64,000 bases of DNA from Streptomyces violascens (GTDB lineage: Bacteria; Actinomycetota; Actinomycetes; Streptomycetales; Streptomycetaceae). Below the pieces are notes generated by a model, which did no database searches, was not told where the DNA came from, and saw nothing but the letters and a program-made list of their open reading frames with translations. Location of the stretch: positions 62,001-126,000 of the forward strand of contig NZ_BMUA01000014.1 in assembly GCF_014649955.1 (NCBI RefSeq), in the 5' to 3' direction. Positions 18,494 through 27,654 of the stretch are shown in pieces (within the stretch, counting starts at the first letter, position 1; the number at the start of each line of letters is the position of its first letter). Both the position numbers and the translations under genes were made by a program.

Positions 18494-21400
18494 CTAGTTC
18501 GTTCCGATCTTCGCCAGAAGGTCCACGATGCGGCCCTGGACCTCGCTGCTCGTGGAGCGTTCTGCCAGGAACAGGACCGTCTCGCCCGACGAGAGCTTCG
18601 GGAGTTCCGCCTGGTTGATGCCGGCCGAGGTGTAGACGACCAGCGGGGTGTGGTTCAACTGGCCGTTGGCGCGCAGCCAGTCGACGATTCCGGCACGTCG
18701 GCGGCGTACCTGCATGAGGTCCATCACCACGAGGTTCGGCCGCATCTGGGCCGCCAGGGTGACGGCCTCGGAGTCGGTGCCGGCGCGGGCGACCTGCATG
18801 CCGCGCCGCTCAAGGGTCGCGGTGAGCGCGAGCGCGATCTCCTCGTGCTCCTCGATCAGCAGGACGCGCGACGGGTGCTGCTCGCTGTCGCGCGGCGCGA
18901 GGGCCTTGAGCAGGACGGCGGGATCGGCGCCGTACGCCGCCTCCCGCGTCGCCTGCCCGAGCCCCGCCGTGACCAGGACGGGAACCTCGGCCGCGACCGC
19001 CGCCTGCCGCAGGGACTGGAGCGCGGTACGGGTGATCGGGCCGGTCAGCGGGTCGACGAACAGGGCGGCGGGGAACGCGGCGATCTGCGCGTCGACCTCT
19101 TCGCGGGAGTGCACGACCACGGGCCGGTAGCCGCGCTCGCTCAGCGCCTGCTGGGTGGAGACGTCGGGCGCGGGCCACACGAGCAGCCGGCGCGGGTTGT
19201 CGAGCGGCTCGGGGGGCAGCTCGTCGTCGATGGGCTGCGGCTGCGGCCGGTTGGCCACCTCGACGGCGCCGCCGGGCCCGTCCAGCGGCTCGGGACCCTC
19301 GGCACCCTCGTCGGGCGCCCCGATGGCGTACGCGCGGCCCCGGCCCTCCGAGGGGGGCGAGGGGAGTACGGGGTGCGGCCGGGCGGCCGGTTCGGTTGGG
19401 CGCTCGACGCCCTCGGGGGGCGTGCCGAGCTTGCGCCGGCGCCCGGAGCCGAGCGAGCCGCCGGAGGTCTGGGCCGATGCCTGGGCCTGCGCCTGGCTGA
19501 ACGGCGCGTTCTGCCCGAGCGCCCGCACACTGAACGCCCGTCCCTGTGTGTCCCCGCCGGCGACCGGGATGCCCCCGGGCGGAGTCTCGGCGGGCAGCGG
19601 CTGTCGAGCGGGCTTGGCGGGAGAGGGCTGGGGTACGGGCTGGGGCTGGTTGCCCTGAGCCTGGCTGGGCTGAGCCTGGTTCTGGTTGTGCGGCGGTACG
19701 GGACCGGCCGCACCCGGCGCCGGAACCGCGCGGGCCGCCCACTCGGGCTGCTCGGCGGGGTGCGGCTGAGGCGGGGTCTGATCGGCCAGCGGGTCGCCGG
19801 GGGCGGGGTTGGTGCGGCCGGGGAGGTTCGGGCCCGGCCCGGCCGGGGTGGGGTTGGCCCCCGTGGACCCGGCGGGGCCAGTGGGGTCGGCCCCCATGTG
19901 CCCGGCACCGGTGGGCTCAGCCCCCATGTGGCCGCCACCCATAGGGCCAGCACCCATAGGGCCAGCACCCATGGAGTCGGCGCCATCCACATGGCCGGCA
20001 CCCACAGCCTGAGCACCCGTGGGCTCAACACCCATGGCCCCAGCGCCTACAGGCCCGGCACCCATAGCCCGGCCACCCATGGCCTCCGCACCCACAGCCC
20101 CAGCACCCACATGCTCAGCAGCATCCATGTGCCCCGCACCCGCATGCCCAGCACCGACCTGCCCAGCCTCCTCCGCAGAACGTGCCGAACCGGTGGAACG
20201 TACGGAGTCACGACGCCCCGGCGCGGCAGCGCCGGCCGCACCACCCGGGGCCGGAGCCGGAGCCGGAGCTGGAGTCGGGGTCGAGGGAACGGGAGCCGGA
20301 TGTGGCGCCCGGTCGGCATCGGCGGGCGGCAGCGCGAACGCGGTCCGCACCGAGCCCTCCTGCCCGCTCGCAGAACCACTCGCGGAACCGCTCGCAGCGC
20401 TGCCCCCGCCCGGCGCGGCACCCAGCGCGCGCCGGGCCCGGCGCCCGGTCGGCTCGGCAGCGTTCTCGGGGGAGCCGGAGGAAGAGCCGGCCGGTGTCTC
20501 GGCGGAGGAAGTAGCGGGCAGCGCACGGCGCGCCCGGCGTCCCGTGGCCTCGGTGGGCACACCCTGCGGCGGCACGGTCTCGCCCAGCGCGGCCCGGCCC
20601 ATGCCGGACGACTCGCGGGCGCTCTCCGCACCGGTGACGACGGAACCCTCGGCGGCCTGCCCCAAGACCTGTTCGGTGGCCCGCTCGACGGCCTGCTCGG
20701 CAGGACTGGGCCGCCCACGCCGCCGCCCGGACCCGGACGGGGCCCCGGACGCGTCCCCGGAACCGGAAGCACCCCCGCGTCCGCCCGCACCCTCGATGTT
20801 CTGCTGACCCGGAGTCCGGGCCAGTTCCCCGCCGGGACCGTCACTCTCCCCGGCACCACCGGAGCCAGAACCAGAAGGCACCCCGGAACCGGAACCGACA
20901 GGCGAACCGACACCGGCGCCACCAGGACCGGAACCGCCACCAGCCCCAGCCTCAGAACCAGCCCCCGACCCAGCACCAGCCCCGTCCCCAGCCCCGCCCT
21001 CGGCCCGGGCCCGCCGACGACCGGTCGGGGACTTCTCCTCGCTGACCGGGCTCTCCAGGAACGCGTCCGTGGACGACCGCCGGGCCCGCCGCCGCCCGCC
21101 GCCGTCCTGCTGGGCGGGCAGCAGCGCCTCGTCGGGCTGCGGTTGCGCGGGGGGCGCCTCGACGGTTCCCGCGCCCGCGCCGAGCGGTACTTCGAGCACG
21201 TATGCCGAACCGCTCATGCCCGGCACGTCCACGGTCTGCAGGACGCCGCCGTGCGCCTTCACGATGCCGCGCACGATGGGCCCGTGCACCGGGTCGCCGC
21301 CCGCGTAGGGTCCGCGCACCTCGATGCGTACGACCTCGCCGCGCACCGCGGCCGCGACGACCACGGTGGAGTCCATGTAGCCACCGGCGGCGACCGGCGC

Positions 21401-22699
21401 CTTGCCGGTCGCGTCCACCCCGGCGACGTCCGCGATCAGGTGGGCAAGGGCGGTCGCCAGGCGGGGCGCGTCGATCTCGGCCTCGATGGGCGGGGTGTGC
21501 ACGGCGAACTGGGCGCGCCCGGGCCCGATCAGCTCGACGGCGCCGTCGACACCGGCGCCGACCACCGAATCGACAAGCACCTTCGTCTTCTTGAGCTCCT
21601 CGCTGCCGGCGTCGAGCCGCTGGTAGCCGAGGACGTTGTCGACGAGCGTGGTGATGCGGGAGTAGCCGGCGGCGAGGTGGTGCAGGACCTGGTTGGCCTC
21701 GGGCCACAGCTGGCCCGCGTCGTCGGCGGCGAGGGCCGCGAGTTCGGCGCGCAGCTCGTCGAGCGGCCCGCGCAGGGAGCCCGCGAGCACCGAGAGCAGC
21801 TGCTGGTGCCGGGCGGCGAGCGCGTCGTAGCGCGCGGTCTCGCGCTCCAGGACCTCCGCGTGCTTGGCGGCCTGCTCCTCGAACGGGCGCCGGTCGGTGA
21901 AGGTCATGACGGCGCCGACGAGCAGGTCGCCGTCGCGCACCGGCGCGGTGGTGAGGTCGACCGGCACCTGGGCGCCGCTCTTGGTCCAGATGACCTGCCC
22001 GCGCACCCGGTGCTTGCGCCCGGACTTGAGGGTGTCGGCGAGCGGACTCCCCTCGTACGGGAACGGCTCGCCGTCCTCGCGCGAGTGCAGCACCAGCGGG
22101 TGGAGCTCCTGCCCGCCGAGGTCGCTGGCCCGGTAGCCGAGGATCTGCGCGGCCGCCGGGTTGACCAGGACGACCCGCCCGTCGGTGTCGGTGCCGACGA
22201 CGCCCTCGGCCGCCGCGCGCAGGATCATCTCGGTCTGCCGCTGCGAACGGGCGAGCTCCGCCTCGGTGTCGACGGTGCCGGAGAGGTCGCGCAGGACGAG
22301 CATGAGGAGTTCGTCGCCGGAGTACGAGCCGGGCCCGCCGCCGCTTCCGTAGGAGGCGTACGCGTCCCGCCCGTCCTCCAGGTTGGCGCTGGTCACCTCG
22401 ACCGGGAACTCGGTGCCGTCGGTGCGGCGCGCGATCATTCGGGTGGGCTTGGTGCGGCCCTGGTCGTCCTCGCTCTCGGGCCGGCGCATGGAGCCGGGGA
22501 TGAGCTTGGAGTCGAAGGTGGGCAGCAGATCGAGAACTCCCCGCCCCACGAGCCCGGTACCGGGCGCCTCCAGCATTTCCAGCGCGACGGTGTTGGCGTT
22601 GACGACCGTGCCGTTGCAGTTGACGAGCAGGAGCCCGTCCGGAAGGGCGTCAAGTATGGCTGCGAGGCGAGCAGCGCCTCGGGATGGCCTGCTGCTCAC
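18494..22699 (-). CDS. Large PAS-type sensor protein with degenerate kinase and receiver domains
   Basis: The 1401-residue product has a PAS domain at ~15-150, a second PAS at ~165-290, a dimerisation-like helix region near 300, an HATPase-like region to ~505, a ~640-residue Ala/Gly/Pro/Ser-rich linker, and two receiver-like domains at ~1165-1395. The phospho-His is not recognisable (the H-box region reads VLAGSLRGPL). The ATP-binding boxes are weak. The last receiver has EEHEE for the usual DD pair and LFLAERS where the Lys should be, although VVMDLM keeps an Asp. It is probably a scaffold or pseudokinase. GTG 22699 is chosen for the AGGGAGG site just upstream. The linker has a Met-Gly-Ala pentapeptide repeat (residues ~860-935). 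Confidence 0.82.
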   Translation of the reverse strand: MSSRPSRGAARLAAILDALPDGLLLVNCNGTVVNANTVALEMLEAPGTGLVGRGVLDLLPTFDSKLIPGSMRRPESEDDQGRTKPTRMIARRTDGTEFPVEVTSANLEDGRDAYASYGSGGGPGSYSGDELLMLVLRDLSGTVDTEAELARSQRQTEMILRAAAEGVVGTDTDGRVVLVNPAAAQILGYRASDLGGQELHPLVLHSREDGEPFPYEGSPLADTLKSGRKHRVRGQVIWTKSGAQVPVDLTTAPVRDGDLLVGAVMTFTDRRPFEEQAAKHAEVLERETARYDALAARHQQLLSVLAGSLRGPLDELRAELAALAADDAGQLWPEANQVLHHLAAGYSRITTLVDNVLGYQRLDAGSEELKKTKVLVDSVVGAGVDGAVELIGPGRAQFAVHTPPIEAEIDAPRLATALAHLIADVAGVDATGKAPVAAGGYMDSTVVVAAAVRGEVVRIEVRGPYAGGDPVHGPIVRGIVKAHGGVLQTVDVPGMSGSAYVLEVPLGAGAGTVEAPPAQPQPDEALLPAQQDGGGRRRARRSSTDAFLESPVSEEKSPTGRRRARAEGGAGDGAGAGSGAGSEAGAGGGSGPGGAGVGSPVGSGSGVPSGSGSGGAGESDGPGGELARTPGQQNIEGAGGRGGASGSGDASGAPSGSGRRRGRPSPAEQAVERATEQVLGQAAEGSVVTGAESARESSGMGRAALGETVPPQGVPTEATGRRARRALPATSSAETPAGSSSGSPENAAEPTGRRARRALGAAPGGGSAASGSASGSASGQEGSVRTAFALPPADADRAPHPAPVPSTPTPAPAPAPAPGGAAGAAAPGRRDSVRSTGSARSAEEAGQVGAGHAGAGHMDAAEHVGAGAVGAEAMGGRAMGAGPVGAGAMGVEPTGAQAVGAGHVDGADSMGAGPMGAGPMGGGHMGAEPTGAGHMGADPTGPAGSTGANPTPAGPGPNLPGRTNPAPGDPLADQTPPQPHPAEQPEWAARAVPAPGAAGPVPPHNQNQAQPSQAQGNQPQPVPQPSPAKPARQPLPAETPPGGIPVAGGDTQGRAFSVRALGQNAPFSQAQAQASAQTSGGSLGSGRRRKLGTPPEGVERPTEPAARPHPVLPSPPSEGRGRAYAIGAPDEGAEGPEPLDGPGGAVEVANRPQPQPIDDELPPEPLDNPRRLLVWPAPDVSTQQALSERGYRPVVVHSREEVDAQIAAFPAALFVDPLTGPITRTALQSLRQAAVAAEVPVLVTAGLGQATREAAYGADPAVLLKALAPRDSEQHPSRVLLIEEHEEIALALTATLERRGMQVARAGTDSEAVTLAAQMRPNLVVMDLMQVRRRRAGIVDWLRANGQLNHTPLVVYTSAGINQAELPKLSSGETVLFLAERSTSSEVQGRIVDLLAKIGTN
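19895..20120. repeat. 15-bp degenerate tandem repeat within the sensor linker
   Basis: CAT/CAC/CGT-centred units (such as GCACCCATAGGGCCA) recur mostly every 15 bp, for example at 19925, 19940, 19955, 19970, 20003, 20018, 20033, 20063, 20078 and 20093. They encode variants of M/V-G-A-G-P/E/H on the minus strand. See the similar 15-bp arrays at 52.7-61.2 kb. Confidence 0.75.
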
Positions 22700-22850
22700 G
22701 ACGACGCTTCCTCCCTGAACCACTGCACCTTGCGGCCTGTCACTGGGAGGGAGTCTAAAGGCTGGGGATGCGCGAGCGACGGCGGATGAGGGGGAGCTCT
22801 CACCAAGGTTGTGTGACCAAGAGGTACGCGCGGTGGGCGTACGGGGTCTC

Positions 22851-23288
22851 CTACCTGGCGCTCGGCAGCACCGGCACCAGGTCGTCCCACCGCGAAACCT
22901 CGCACCCATTGGCACGGCTGTACGTAGCGTCGACGGGCCGCCCGGCCCAGCTGCCGGTGATGTGGGCGGTGGCGGGACCGCCGTAGATCATCGTGCAGAT
23001 CCGGTCCCTGGGCACCGGAGCGAAGGGATCCTTGCCCCAGGTCGTCACGGAGTCGAGCTTGTCGCAGGCCTGCTGGCGGCGCGGATGACTCCCGCCCGCG
23101 GGGTGGCACTCCAGCGTGTACTTCCCCTCGACACCGGGGTTGTGCTCGACGGTGACGGTGAGGCGGTCCTCGGTGTGGCCTTCGCCGAGCAGGGACAGCG
23201 GGACGGGCAGGGGGCCCGCCGAGGCGGCGGGCGCGGCGGCGAGCGCGGTGAGGGAGGCGGCGGCGGTGACGGCGAGGCGACGCAGCAT
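22851..23288 (-). CDS. Subtilisin inhibitor-like (SSI family) protease inhibitor
   Basis: The 145-residue secreted inhibitor has a signal peptide (LAVTAAASLTALAAAPAASA) and the SSI domain: YTLECHPAGGSHP, ACDKLD, DPFAPVPRDRICTMIYGGPATA, NGCEVSRWD. Four conserved cysteines form two disulfides. By analogy with SSI the reactive bond follows Met in CTMIY (P1 Met), which suits subtilisin-like proteases. GGAG lies upstream of the ATG at 23288. SSI proteins control extracellular proteases during development. Confidence 0.93.
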   Translation of the reverse strand: MLRRLAVTAAASLTALAAAPAASAGPLPVPLSLLGEGHTEDRLTVTVEHNPGVEGKYTLECHPAGGSHPRRQQACDKLDSVTTWGKDPFAPVPRDRICTMIYGGPATAHITGSWAGRPVDATYSRANGCEVSRWDDLVPVLPSAR

Positions 23289-23523
23289 GGGTCTCGTATC
23301 TCCAGTCGTACGGGCGGACTTTCTGCGGACGGGTCCGGGCCCCGGGGGCTCCTGAGGCCCCCTGAAGGCTTCAGCGGTCTAACGCGCGTCAACGCCCGGC
23401 GTTGCGCCGCAGAACGGCTTTGCTCTGGTGGCCACCTGCCTAGTACCGTGGGGTGCGATTGGTGACGGCCCGCAAGGCTGTGTCATCATCTGCACGCACC
23501 ACTCGCGCACGCGACGGTGTGCT

Positions 23524-23617
23524 GGAGGCGTCGCCTAGTCCGGTCTATGGCGCCGCACTGCTAATGCGGTTTGGGTCTTAAAGCCCATCGAGGGTTCAAA
23601 TCCCTCCGCCTCCGCCA
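23524..23617 (+). tRNA. tRNA-Ser(GCU)
   Basis: Acceptor arms GGAGGCG and CGCCTCC pair. Anticodon GCT is at 23560-23562. There is a class II variable arm and T loop TTCAAAT. Discriminator G and an encoded CCA (23615-23617) follow. Confidence 0.97.
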
Positions 23618-23625
23618 GCAAGACC

Positions 23626-23655
23626 CGAAGCCCCGGCCCCACGGCCGGGGCTTCG
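23626..23655 (+). terminator. Terminator after tRNA-Ser(GCU)
   Basis: A perfect 13-bp stem (23626-23638 with 23643-23655) closes a 4-nt loop, 8 bp after the tRNA. Confidence 0.85.
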
Positions 23656-23925
23656 GCCGTTCCCCGGGCCGTTCTCCCTGCGCCTTCGCCGAGCCCTCGC
23701 CGAGTCTCCGTCGGCCTCCGCCGGGCCGTTTCAGCCCCGCCCGTGACTCGTTCCGGGGCCGTCCTCGCCCTGTGCCCGACCCCGCCCGGCGTCCCCGTGG
23801 TTGCTCACGCAGAGACATTTCCGCAGGTCAGAGGCGGTGGGGTTAACGGATTTCGCGTCACGGCGCAGGTCATGTAATGTTGTTCTCGCAACGCCGACGG
23901 GGCAGAAAAAACCCCGGAAGCACAA

Positions 23926-23998
23926 GCACTCGTAGCTTAACGGATAGAGCATCTGACTACGGATCAGAAGGTTGCAGGTTCGAATCCTGCCGAGTGCA
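23926..23998 (+). tRNA. tRNA-Arg(ACG)
   Basis: Acceptor GCACTCG pairs with CGAGTGC. The anticodon loop CTACGGA gives ACG (23959-23961), read as ICG after TadA editing; tadA is at 46848-47321. T arm GCAGG-TTCGAAT-CCTGC. CCA is not encoded. Confidence 0.97.
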
Positions 23999-24004
23999 CA
24001 TAGG

Positions 24005-24038
24005 CAAGAGGCCCCGGACGAGAGTCCGGGGCCTCTTG
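24005..24038 (+). terminator. Terminator after tRNA-Arg(ACG)
   Basis: A perfect 15-bp stem (24005-24019 with 24024-24038) closes a GAGA tetraloop, 6 bp after the tRNA. Confidence 0.9.
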
Positions 24039-24262
24039 CGTTGGGTGTACGACGCCGAAGCGGATCAGCGCCCGCGGCCTTCGGCGGCGAACGGAATCGG
24101 GCGCCCGCCGGCCCGCCCGGCATGGCTACGGCCGACCGGCCGATCGTGGCCGATCACGGCCCGCACAGAGCAGGGGCCCGGCGCCGGGCTTGTGTCCCGG
24201 GCGCCGAGCCCCATTTCGGTGAATTGCGTGACGCGATTCCCTGGTGCCCAGTAACGGCGGTG

Positions 24263-24517
24263 TCAGCAGCTGGAGCCGACGCCGTCGAACTGTGCGCCTG
24301 GATTCCCCTCGCCGTTGAGCGCGTTGCCCAGCAGTCCGTTGAGAATCCCGACCTGGCCAAGGATGTCGATGTTCAGGTCATGGGTCTTGCACCAGTGGCC
24401 ATGGCCACCGCCGCCCCCACGCCCGCCCGCTTCCTGAGCGGTGGCTGTGCCGGTGGCTATGAGGCTCAGGGTCCCCAGCATGGCGGCCGCGACAGCGGCC
24501 TTGTGAAGCTTGCGCAT
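24263..24517 (-). CDS. Small secreted Gly-rich protein
   Basis: The 84-residue product has a signal peptide (AAVAAAMLGTLSLIATGTATA) followed by a GGRGGGGGHGHW linker. A hydrophobic/Asn-Gly stretch (ILGQVGILNGLLGNALNG) follows, and the chain ends in SSC. Two cysteines (in HWCKTH and at the C-terminus) may pair. The GNxLN-like stretch recalls small surface-active Streptomyces proteins, but I do not recognise the family. A strong AGGAGGAAAA site precedes the ATG at 24517. Confidence 0.78.
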   Translation of the reverse strand: MRKLHKAAVAAAMLGTLSLIATGTATAQEAGGRGGGGGHGHWCKTHDLNIDILGQVGILNGLLGNALNGEGNPGAQFDGVGSSC

Positions 24518-24760
24518 TTTTCCTCCTGGGGTCAGTGGAGCGCACCATCAAAAGATCCACTTTGCGCTCATTTCGGAGGCTAATCCGATATCTCCCACAC
24601 CGCTCACCGAGGCTGCCATATGGGTCTCCGAGGCCCAATTGGGCCCCTCGTCCGGCGGACTGAGAAGGCATCAGCCATGGCGCGGGGACTGGCCAAACCG
24701 ATTGGCCGGCCAGGTCGGCCGCCTTTCAACGCTGACGTCCCAGCCGTTCCGAGACTCCCG

Positions 24761-25507
24761 TCACCCGTCTGCGTCGTCCCGCATTCGTCGGGGAAGCGAC
24801 TGCCAGTCCTGCATCGCGCCCTGCAGCAGCTGGCGTAAACGTTCCTCGCCCTCAACCCTGAGCACATCACGCAGGCAGGCACAGTCGGCGAGGTCCCGAC
24901 CGCCGACGACGCACACGTATATGCCGGCGATCTGCAAGCCCCGTGCGGCTGTGGAGAGTTGTGCGTCGACAGGTAGCGGGATGCTGCGAGCCAGTTCCTG
25001 TGCGAAGACCCGCTCGATCTTGGGGCGCCCCAACCACGCAAGGAGGCCGCCTGCGGTGCGGGCAACGACGTCGTGCAATCGTTCCTTGCCCTCGAGGATG
25101 CTGCGAGCCAGTCGGGCGAGATCGTCGCAGTCCCTCCTGCGATGCTGCCTCACGAGCTTCTTCCACGTCTCGTCCGAGACGTATGCGGACGCGCGGTCGG
25201 CGATGACTGCGGTGCCACCGCGTTCCATGACGTCCAGGCACACCTTTGCGGCCTCCTCCGCCATCAGGCGCTCCCGGGCACCTTGTATGGGGCGCGGGGG
25301 GCGTTGTCGAGGCGGATTCGTAGCCCTGGATGTGGTCGACCGCCGAGCTTGACGGGGGATCTGGGGCCGCTTTGCGGGCTGCTTGCGGGGCGTTGGCACA
25401 CGGCCCGCAGGCCTGCCCCGGTGGAGGTGGCACCGTACGTCCGGGCCGGTCACTCGGTTCTTGCACAACGTCCGATCGGCTGTCTGTGCACGGCACCGGT
25501 ACACCAT
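24761..25507 (-). CDS. Hypothetical protein with N-terminal Cys/His cluster
   Basis: The 248-residue product begins MVYRCRAQTADRTLCKN, and RCHLHRG follows shortly after. Its Cys and His spacing suggests a small zinc-binding element seen at the N-terminus of several Streptomyces hypotheticals. A basic Pro/Arg stretch follows, then a mostly helical region rich in Leu/Arg/Asp with AGIYVCVVGG. I do not recognise the helical part. The start at 25507 is chosen because residues upstream are low-complexity and lack a ribosome site. It is divergent from the membrane protein at 25713. Base composition is less GC-rich than its neighbours, which might indicate transfer. Confidence 0.6.
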   Translation of the reverse strand: MVYRCRAQTADRTLCKNRVTGPDVRCHLHRGRPAGRVPTPRKQPAKRPQIPRQARRSTTSRATNPPRQRPPRPIQGARERLMAEEAAKVCLDVMERGGTAVIADRASAYVSDETWKKLVRQHRRRDCDDLARLARSILEGKERLHDVVARTAGGLLAWLGRPKIERVFAQELARSIPLPVDAQLSTAARGLQIAGIYVCVVGGRDLADCACLRDVLRVEGEERLRQLLQGAMQDWQSLPRRMRDDADG

Positions 25508-25712
25508 GCCGAAATTGTGAGGAGGCGCGCGGAAGACGGACAAGCAGGCCTTTTGGCCAACTCGCACATGGCCGGCGACGGCACACCGCATGACCGGGGC
25601 GATGCCTGCCCCAGCGGCCGCATCGCGAGGGTTGCTCTTCCGGCTGGTTCTGCCACGTCGGCGACCGCTGTGTCCTACCGTGGCCGACACGGACAGCGAG
25701 CAGGGGGGCACC

Positions 25713-26525
25713 ATGGGTACGTCGCACCAGCCGCAGAGGCCGCCGCGTCCGGATGAAGTGCTCGCCTTCCACAACGGCGACACGCTGGGGAACATCCCCG
25801 TCATACGGGAGGCTCCGCCTCAGCGCTTCCCCTGGAAGGCCACGATGGCCATGGGAGCCGTCGCGATCGTCGTAGGCTTTTGCGCCGCGCTGCTCCTGGA
25901 CCACCCAGCGCCGAACGGGCAGGTGGCCGACGCCGAAGCCCATGCCCGGAGCACGCCTGGCGCCGTACCGACCGAGCGGGTGAAGGCCGCGGTCGCCTCC
26001 CCTTCCGCGACGAGGTCCTCTTCAGTGAGGGCGGCCCCGTCCCCCTCGGTCAGCAGAACTGCGTCCTGCCTTCCTGTGAGGTTCAAGATGCCCGGCGGCC
26101 CTGCCGACTGCCGGTCGAAGGCGGACATCTGCGCCCCAGGGGCGCCCTGGTACTTGGCCGACATCGAGGCGTTGTGCGGGGGACCCGCGCCTCTCCAGGC
26201 CGTTCACATCATCTCGGAGCCGCCCACCGGGGGAGATCCCGGCTCCAGCTTCTGCCTCGCCTGGACAGGCAGCGGCGAGGGCGTGGGGAAGGACGCCGTT
26301 CTCCTGATGAACGCACCCGGATACCAGTGCGGTGCTGCTCTGGTCGGTGCGGACGGGCAGGCGGTTCACCCGGACGGCACGTCCGTCTTCTCTGCCATCC
26401 CCTCGGACTGCACAGAGTCCTACCCGGACACCAGGATGACCTACCCGGCCGTCCTGGACTTCCCGAACGATGGCGGTGCGCAACCCCCTCAGTACGTCTG
26501 TGTGTTGGCCAACGTGGGTGCCTGA
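25713..26525 (+). CDS. Single-pass membrane protein, hypothetical
   Basis: The 270-residue product has a Pro-rich cytosolic N-terminus (~1-50), one membrane segment (ATMAMGAVAIVVGFCAALLL), a Ser/Ala-rich linker (~75-110) and an extracellular domain with many cysteines (SCLPV, DCRSK, ICAPG, LCGGP, FCLAW, QCGAA, DCTES, VCVLA). The Cys pattern suggests disulfide bonding. I do not recognise the family. GGGGGG lies just before ATG 25713. Confidence 0.7.
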   Translation: MGTSHQPQRPPRPDEVLAFHNGDTLGNIPVIREAPPQRFPWKATMAMGAVAIVVGFCAALLLDHPAPNGQVADAEAHARSTPGAVPTERVKAAVASPSATRSSSVRAAPSPSVSRTASCLPVRFKMPGGPADCRSKADICAPGAPWYLADIEALCGGPAPLQAVHIISEPPTGGDPGSSFCLAWTGSGEGVGKDAVLLMNAPGYQCGAALVGADGQAVHPDGTSVFSAIPSDCTESYPDTRMTYPAVLDFPNDGGAQPPQYVCVLANVGA

Positions 26526-26628
26526 GCCACGGGCTCAGATTTTGCGAACAGTGAGCCCTGAGCGATCCCGGGGTCTTCCTGCCTTCCCTGTGCTGCCCGT
26601 TGTCAGTGCCGGGAGGTAGCTTCGGGGC

Positions 26629-27501
26629 GTGGCTGGGTTGTGGCGGTGTGTTGGGGTTCGGTGGGGCGAAGAGGGGCCCCGGCTGCTTTGGGAGGAGGGG
26701 CGGAGCAGTCCGCTCGGGTATGGGCGGGATCTGACGTTTCGGGTGGTGGGGGAGCGGAGCTGTGTGGGGGCTCGGGGGAATCGGTGTCCGGTGGCGGCGG
26801 GCGTGCCGGCGCGGAGTACTCAGGCGCGGTGTGCCGAGTGTGCGCGGCTCGACCGGGCGCACTCCGTCGCCGCCGATACGTACCTCGACGATCCCCGGAC
26901 CTATCGCGTCTACCTCGCCTGGTTCGGGAGCGGCATGGTCAAGGTCGGGATCACCGCCGAGGAGCGGGGTTCGGCCCGGCTGCTCGAACAGGGGGCGGTG
27001 GCCTTCGGCTGGCTCGGGCGGGGGCCGTTGATGGCGGCCCGGCGCTGCGAGGAGCTGCTCAGGGCCGCGCTCGGGGTGCCGGACCGGATCCCGTACGCCG
27101 AGAAGCGGGCCGTACGGGCAGGGCTTCCCGGGGTGGACGAGCGGGCCGCGGAGGTCGCCCGGCTGCACGCGCGGGCCCTCGCGCTCACCGGCTGGCCCGA
27201 GTCACTGGAGCGGATCGAGTGCCAAGTGGTCGACCATGCGCGGGAGTTCGGACTCGCCGGGCTCGCGCCGGCCTCCGGGGTGGTCACCGAGCTGGTGGAC
27301 GGCGGGGTCGTGGGCGGGCGGCTCGTCGCTGCCGCCGGGCCCGACCTCCACCTGGAGGTGTCGGGCGCCGTTCTCGTACTGGACACGCGGCTCATGAGCG
27401 GGTGGGATCTTGCCGCGGTCGGTGCGGGCGAGGGCGGTGGTGTCAGTGTGCCGGTGCGGGAGGTGCCCAAGGAGGAGGGGGTGCAGGATCAGTTGTTCTG
27501 A
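26629..27501 (+). CDS. DUF2797 domain protein
   Basis: The 290-residue product starts at GTG 26629. It contains a paired-Cys element (NRCPVAAG, ARCAECARL) and the segment YRVYLAWFGSGMVKVGITAE, which resembles the first strands of a GIY-YIG nuclease fold; DUF2797 proteins have been noted to be of this type. The function is unknown. The stop codon falls inside a fourfold TCTGAG repeat (27497-27520). The next gene follows on the same strand after ~150 bp. Confidence 0.78.
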   Translation: MAGLWRCVGVRWGEEGPRLLWEEGRSSPLGYGRDLTFRVVGERSCVGARGNRCPVAAGVPARSTQARCAECARLDRAHSVAADTYLDDPRTYRVYLAWFGSGMVKVGITAEERGSARLLEQGAVAFGWLGRGPLMAARRCEELLRAALGVPDRIPYAEKRAVRAGLPGVDERAAEVARLHARALALTGWPESLERIECQVVDHAREFGLAGLAPASGVVTELVDGGVVGGRLVAAAGPDLHLEVSGAVLVLDTRLMSGWDLAAVGAGEGGGVSVPVREVPKEEGVQDQLF

Positions 27502-27520
27502 GTCTGAGTCTGAGTCTGAG
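27497..27520 (+). repeat. (TCTGAG)4 hexanucleotide repeat over a stop codon
   Basis: Four exact copies of TCTGAG. The first supplies the TGA stop of the DUF2797 gene. Unit gain or loss would not alter the stop but would vary the 3' spacer. Confidence 0.9.
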
Positions 27521-27654
27521 GGGGCGGGCGCGGACGGGGGTGATGCGTGCCCTGGCGGGGCGCGTCGGGCAGCAGCGGGCGCGGCGGCGCGGGCGGGCCG
27601 AGTGGTACGGCGGCTCCAGCGTCCAGGTCGCCAAGGTCGAGCGGAGTGGTGGAT

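Noticed and set aside
23561..23818. Minus-strand frame downstream of tRNA-Ser(GCU)
   Set aside because: It runs through the tRNA and its terminator hairpin; translated repeats of the hairpin explain its length.
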